In this document: in pieces, positions 6,893-8,238 of the stretch
How positions within the stretch are numbered: position 1 is the stretch's first letter
Layout: the number at the start of each line of letters is the position of its first letter
NCBI GenBank assembly: GCA_003565095.1
Contig: PXDI01000083.1
Coordinates: 1-8,238, forward strand
DNA: 8,238 nucleotides
Source: PVC group bacterium
Lineage (GTDB): Bacteria; Verrucomicrobiota; Kiritimatiellia; UBA8416; PXDI01
Direction: 5' to 3'
Program-made: the position numbers and the translations under genes
The notes under the pieces: generated by a model
The model's input: only the letters and a program-made list of their open reading frames with translations
Database searches by the model: none
What the model was told of the DNA's origin: nothing

Positions 6893-8035
6893 TTATTGCT
6901 TGACCGGCATTTCCATGCAGCGGTTGACGGCGGCACCGATTCCGTCGATGAAATTCTGGATGCTGAAATCTTCAGCATGCCGGCGGATGGTGCGCCGGTT
7001 CCATTTGACCGCCTGCGCCTGCTGGACGGCATTGTTTAATGCGGTTTCAGTCTGCTCCGGGAAAAACACCCCGGTCTCACCGTCACGGATTGTTTCAAGC
7101 GCACCGCCGCGTCCGAAGGCGATGACCGGTTTTCCGCAGGCCTGGGCTTCCAACGGCACAATCCCGAAATCCTCTTCGCCGGGAAAAATCAGAAAGCGGC
7201 AGCGGCGGTAAAGTTCCCTGGTCTGCTCATCCGGCAGCCATTCGGCAAATGACACATTCGGTCCGGCCAATGCGCGCAGACGCGGATGTTCTGAGCCGAC
7301 ACCGACCACCTTTAGCGGAAAGCCGCTTTGCGAGTAAGCCTTGACGGCAAGATCAACACGTTTGTACGGCACCATTGCGGAGATAACCAGATCGTAACCA
7401 TCATGGCTTTCCTCGCCGGGAGTAAACCAGCCGGTATCAACCGGCGGGTATACCATCAGGGATTCACGCTTGTAGAATTTTTCGATCCGCTGCTGAACAT
7501 GCCGGCTGATGGCCACAAAGCAGTGTACGCGGGAGGCGGTTTTCCGGTCCCATCTGCGCAATGCGGCCAGTAAAGGTTTTGCCAGCAGAGCTTTCAATGG
7601 ATTATTGCCGAAATATTCGTTGTAAAAAGTCCAGGCGTAACGCATGGGGGTAAAGCAATAGCACAAGTGTCTTGCACCCGGCGGCGGAATGAAGCTCTTG
7701 GCAACACAATGGCTGGTGCTGATAACCAGCTCGGCCGGTTGCGGCCGGAAGCGGCTGATAGCATACGGAAAGAGCGGCAGCATATGGCGGTAATGCTTAT
7801 ATACGTTGGGGATGTTCTGCAAAAAAGAAGTATTGACCGGATGCGCGTTTATCGTTTCAGAAATTGCGGCGCGGTTATGGATCAGCGTATAGACCGGTGC
7901 GTCCGGAAAGCCGCGGCACAGAATCTCCAGCACACGTTCACCGCCGCGCATGCCGGTCAGCCAGTCATGGCAAAGCAATGTGCGCATTGACTGCCAGTTT
8001 GCAGGATATTGCAGTATTTCTTCAGCAGCGCTCAA
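6893..8035 (-). CDS. GT4-type (GT-B fold) glycosyltransferase, probably surface-polysaccharide synthesis
   Basis: The 380 residues look like a GT-B-fold glycosyltransferase of family GT4, which transfers a sugar from a nucleotide donor to a growing glycan, usually at the inner face of the membrane. An N-terminal acceptor domain starts with HDWLTGMRGGERVLE (about 23-37) and includes STSHCVAK and CFTPMRYAW (about 107-135). The C-terminal donor domain carries YKR at 224-226, the GT4 E-x7-E pair at E288 and E296 in GEEDFGIVPLE, and GRGGALET at 308-315. These motifs are typical of a WbaZ/WcaI-like subgroup, often annotated as mannosyl- or related transferases; donor and acceptor cannot be read from sequence. 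The start is a TTG (complement of 8033-8035) with a strong AAGGAG eight bases upstream. The ATG at residue 17 (complement of 7985-7987) would give the more usual N-terminus but has no ribosome site. The gene lies 33 bases after a second glycosyltransferase on the same strand. Confidence 0.88.
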   Translation of the reverse strand: MSAAEEILQYPANWQSMRTLLCHDWLTGMRGGERVLEILCRGFPDAPVYTLIHNRAAISETINAHPVNTSFLQNIPNVYKHYRHMLPLFPYAISRFRPQPAELVISTSHCVAKSFIPPPGARHLCYCFTPMRYAWTFYNEYFGNNPLKALLAKPLLAALRRWDRKTASRVHCFVAISRHVQQRIEKFYKRESLMVYPPVDTGWFTPGEESHDGYDLVISAMVPYKRVDLAVKAYSQSGFPLKVVGVGSEHPRLRALAGPNVSFAEWLPDEQTRELYRRCRFLIFPGEEDFGIVPLEAQACGKPVIAFGRGGALETIRDGETGVFFPEQTETALNNAVQQAQAVKWNRRTIRRHAEDFSIQNFIDGIGAAVNRCMEMPVKQ

Positions 8036-8043
8036 AACCGGAT

Positions 8044-8049
8044 CTCCTT
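8044..8049 (-). promoter_or_regulatory. Strong ribosome binding site selecting a TTG start for the glycosyltransferase
   Basis: On the minus strand the sequence reads AAGGAG, with flanks making AAAGGAGAT, eight bases before a TTG at 8033-8035. This near-perfect Shine-Dalgarno favours TTG over the ATG 48 bases further in, which is preceded by GGCAGTCA with no purine-rich site. Confidence 0.65.
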
Positions 8050-8068
8050 TGTCAGTAACTGCATATCA

Positions 8069-8238
8069 TTACATCATTTGACGGTAGACCGCCAGTGTTT
8101 CTTCGGCAGCTTTGCGCCAGTTAAAGCGTTTGACATTCTCATAGCCGGCCTTGCGCAGCCGGTCGGCTTTTGCCGGATCGCACATCAGGGTTATTATGGC
8201 ATCCCGCAGTTCTTCGGCATGACCCGCTTCCACCATTA
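8069..8238 (-). CDS. Partial glycosyltransferase (C-terminal end only), GT4-like
   Basis: On the minus strand a frame enters from the right edge and ends at TAA (complement of 8069-8071), giving about 56 residues. The visible peptide contains MVEAGHAEELRDAI, a DPAKADRLRKAG stretch, VKRFNWRKAAEETLAVY and a final RQMM. This pattern, a Gly-x-x-x-x-Leu helix, then a Leu/Asp-Pro helix, then Phe-x-Trp with A-x-x-T-x-x-x-Y, is the usual C-terminal tail of GT4 glycosyltransferases, just after the donor-binding Glu motif. The 5' part, including the catalytic motifs, is outside the window. It is co-directional with and 33 bases upstream of the complete glycosyltransferase, so the two are probably co-transcribed. 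The family is inferred from the tail alone. Confidence 0.7.
   Translation of the reverse strand, partial: MVEAGHAEELRDAIITLMCDPAKADRLRKAGYENVKRFNWRKAAEETLAVYRQMM

Noticed and set aside
5962..7032. Antisense open frame of 356 codons across lpdA and into the glycosyltransferase
   Set aside because: It is the shadow of the conserved lpdA frame, overlaps a second conserved gene on its own strand, and its product is low-complexity at the start with no motif.

Overview
The window looks like an ordinary chromosomal segment of a moderately GC-rich Gram-negative bacterium. A Verrucomicrobiota/Kiritimatiellota-type (PVC superphylum) host is my best guess. It rests on the style of the first protein, which resembles the pseudopilin-system/'Verru_Chthon cassette'-like proteins of that group, and not on any marker gene, so the taxonomic call is weak. 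No rRNA, tRNA, mobile element, CRISPR array or phage signature was seen.

Layout. (1) Positions 1-1350, plus strand: the 3' part of a large protein of uncertain function, open through the left edge. Its C-terminal half carries a GspK-like 'ININT' segment. (2) Positions 1351-1444: a short intergenic region with a well-formed sigma70-type promoter and a Shine-Dalgarno (SD) sequence. (3) Positions 1445-6879, plus strand: a compact three-gene pyruvate dehydrogenase operon. It encodes homodimeric-type E1 (aceE), single-lipoyl-domain E2 (aceF) and dihydrolipoamide dehydrogenase E3 (lpdA), with gaps of 12 and 2 bases. (4) Positions 6893-8035, minus strand: a GT4-type glycosyltransferase converging on lpdA, with a GC-rich hairpin over the lpdA stop. 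(5) Positions 8069-8238, minus strand: the C-terminal end of a second GT4-like glycosyltransferase, upstream of and co-directional with the first.

The three central genes encode everything needed for oxidative decarboxylation of pyruvate to acetyl-CoA. E1 decarboxylates pyruvate on thiamine diphosphate and acetylates the lipoyl lysine of E2. E2 transfers the acetyl group to CoA, and E3 re-oxidises the dihydrolipoyl group with NAD+. Catalytic motifs are intact in all three, so the complex should be functional. The two minus-strand glycosyltransferases are probably the end of a surface-polysaccharide gene cluster unrelated to the PDH operon.

I found no convincing undescribed system. The points most worth a second look are the unidentified first protein, the promoter that fixes the aceE start, substitutions beside the E1 active-site histidine, the highly charged E2 linker, and the TTG start with an N-terminal extension on the glycosyltransferase.
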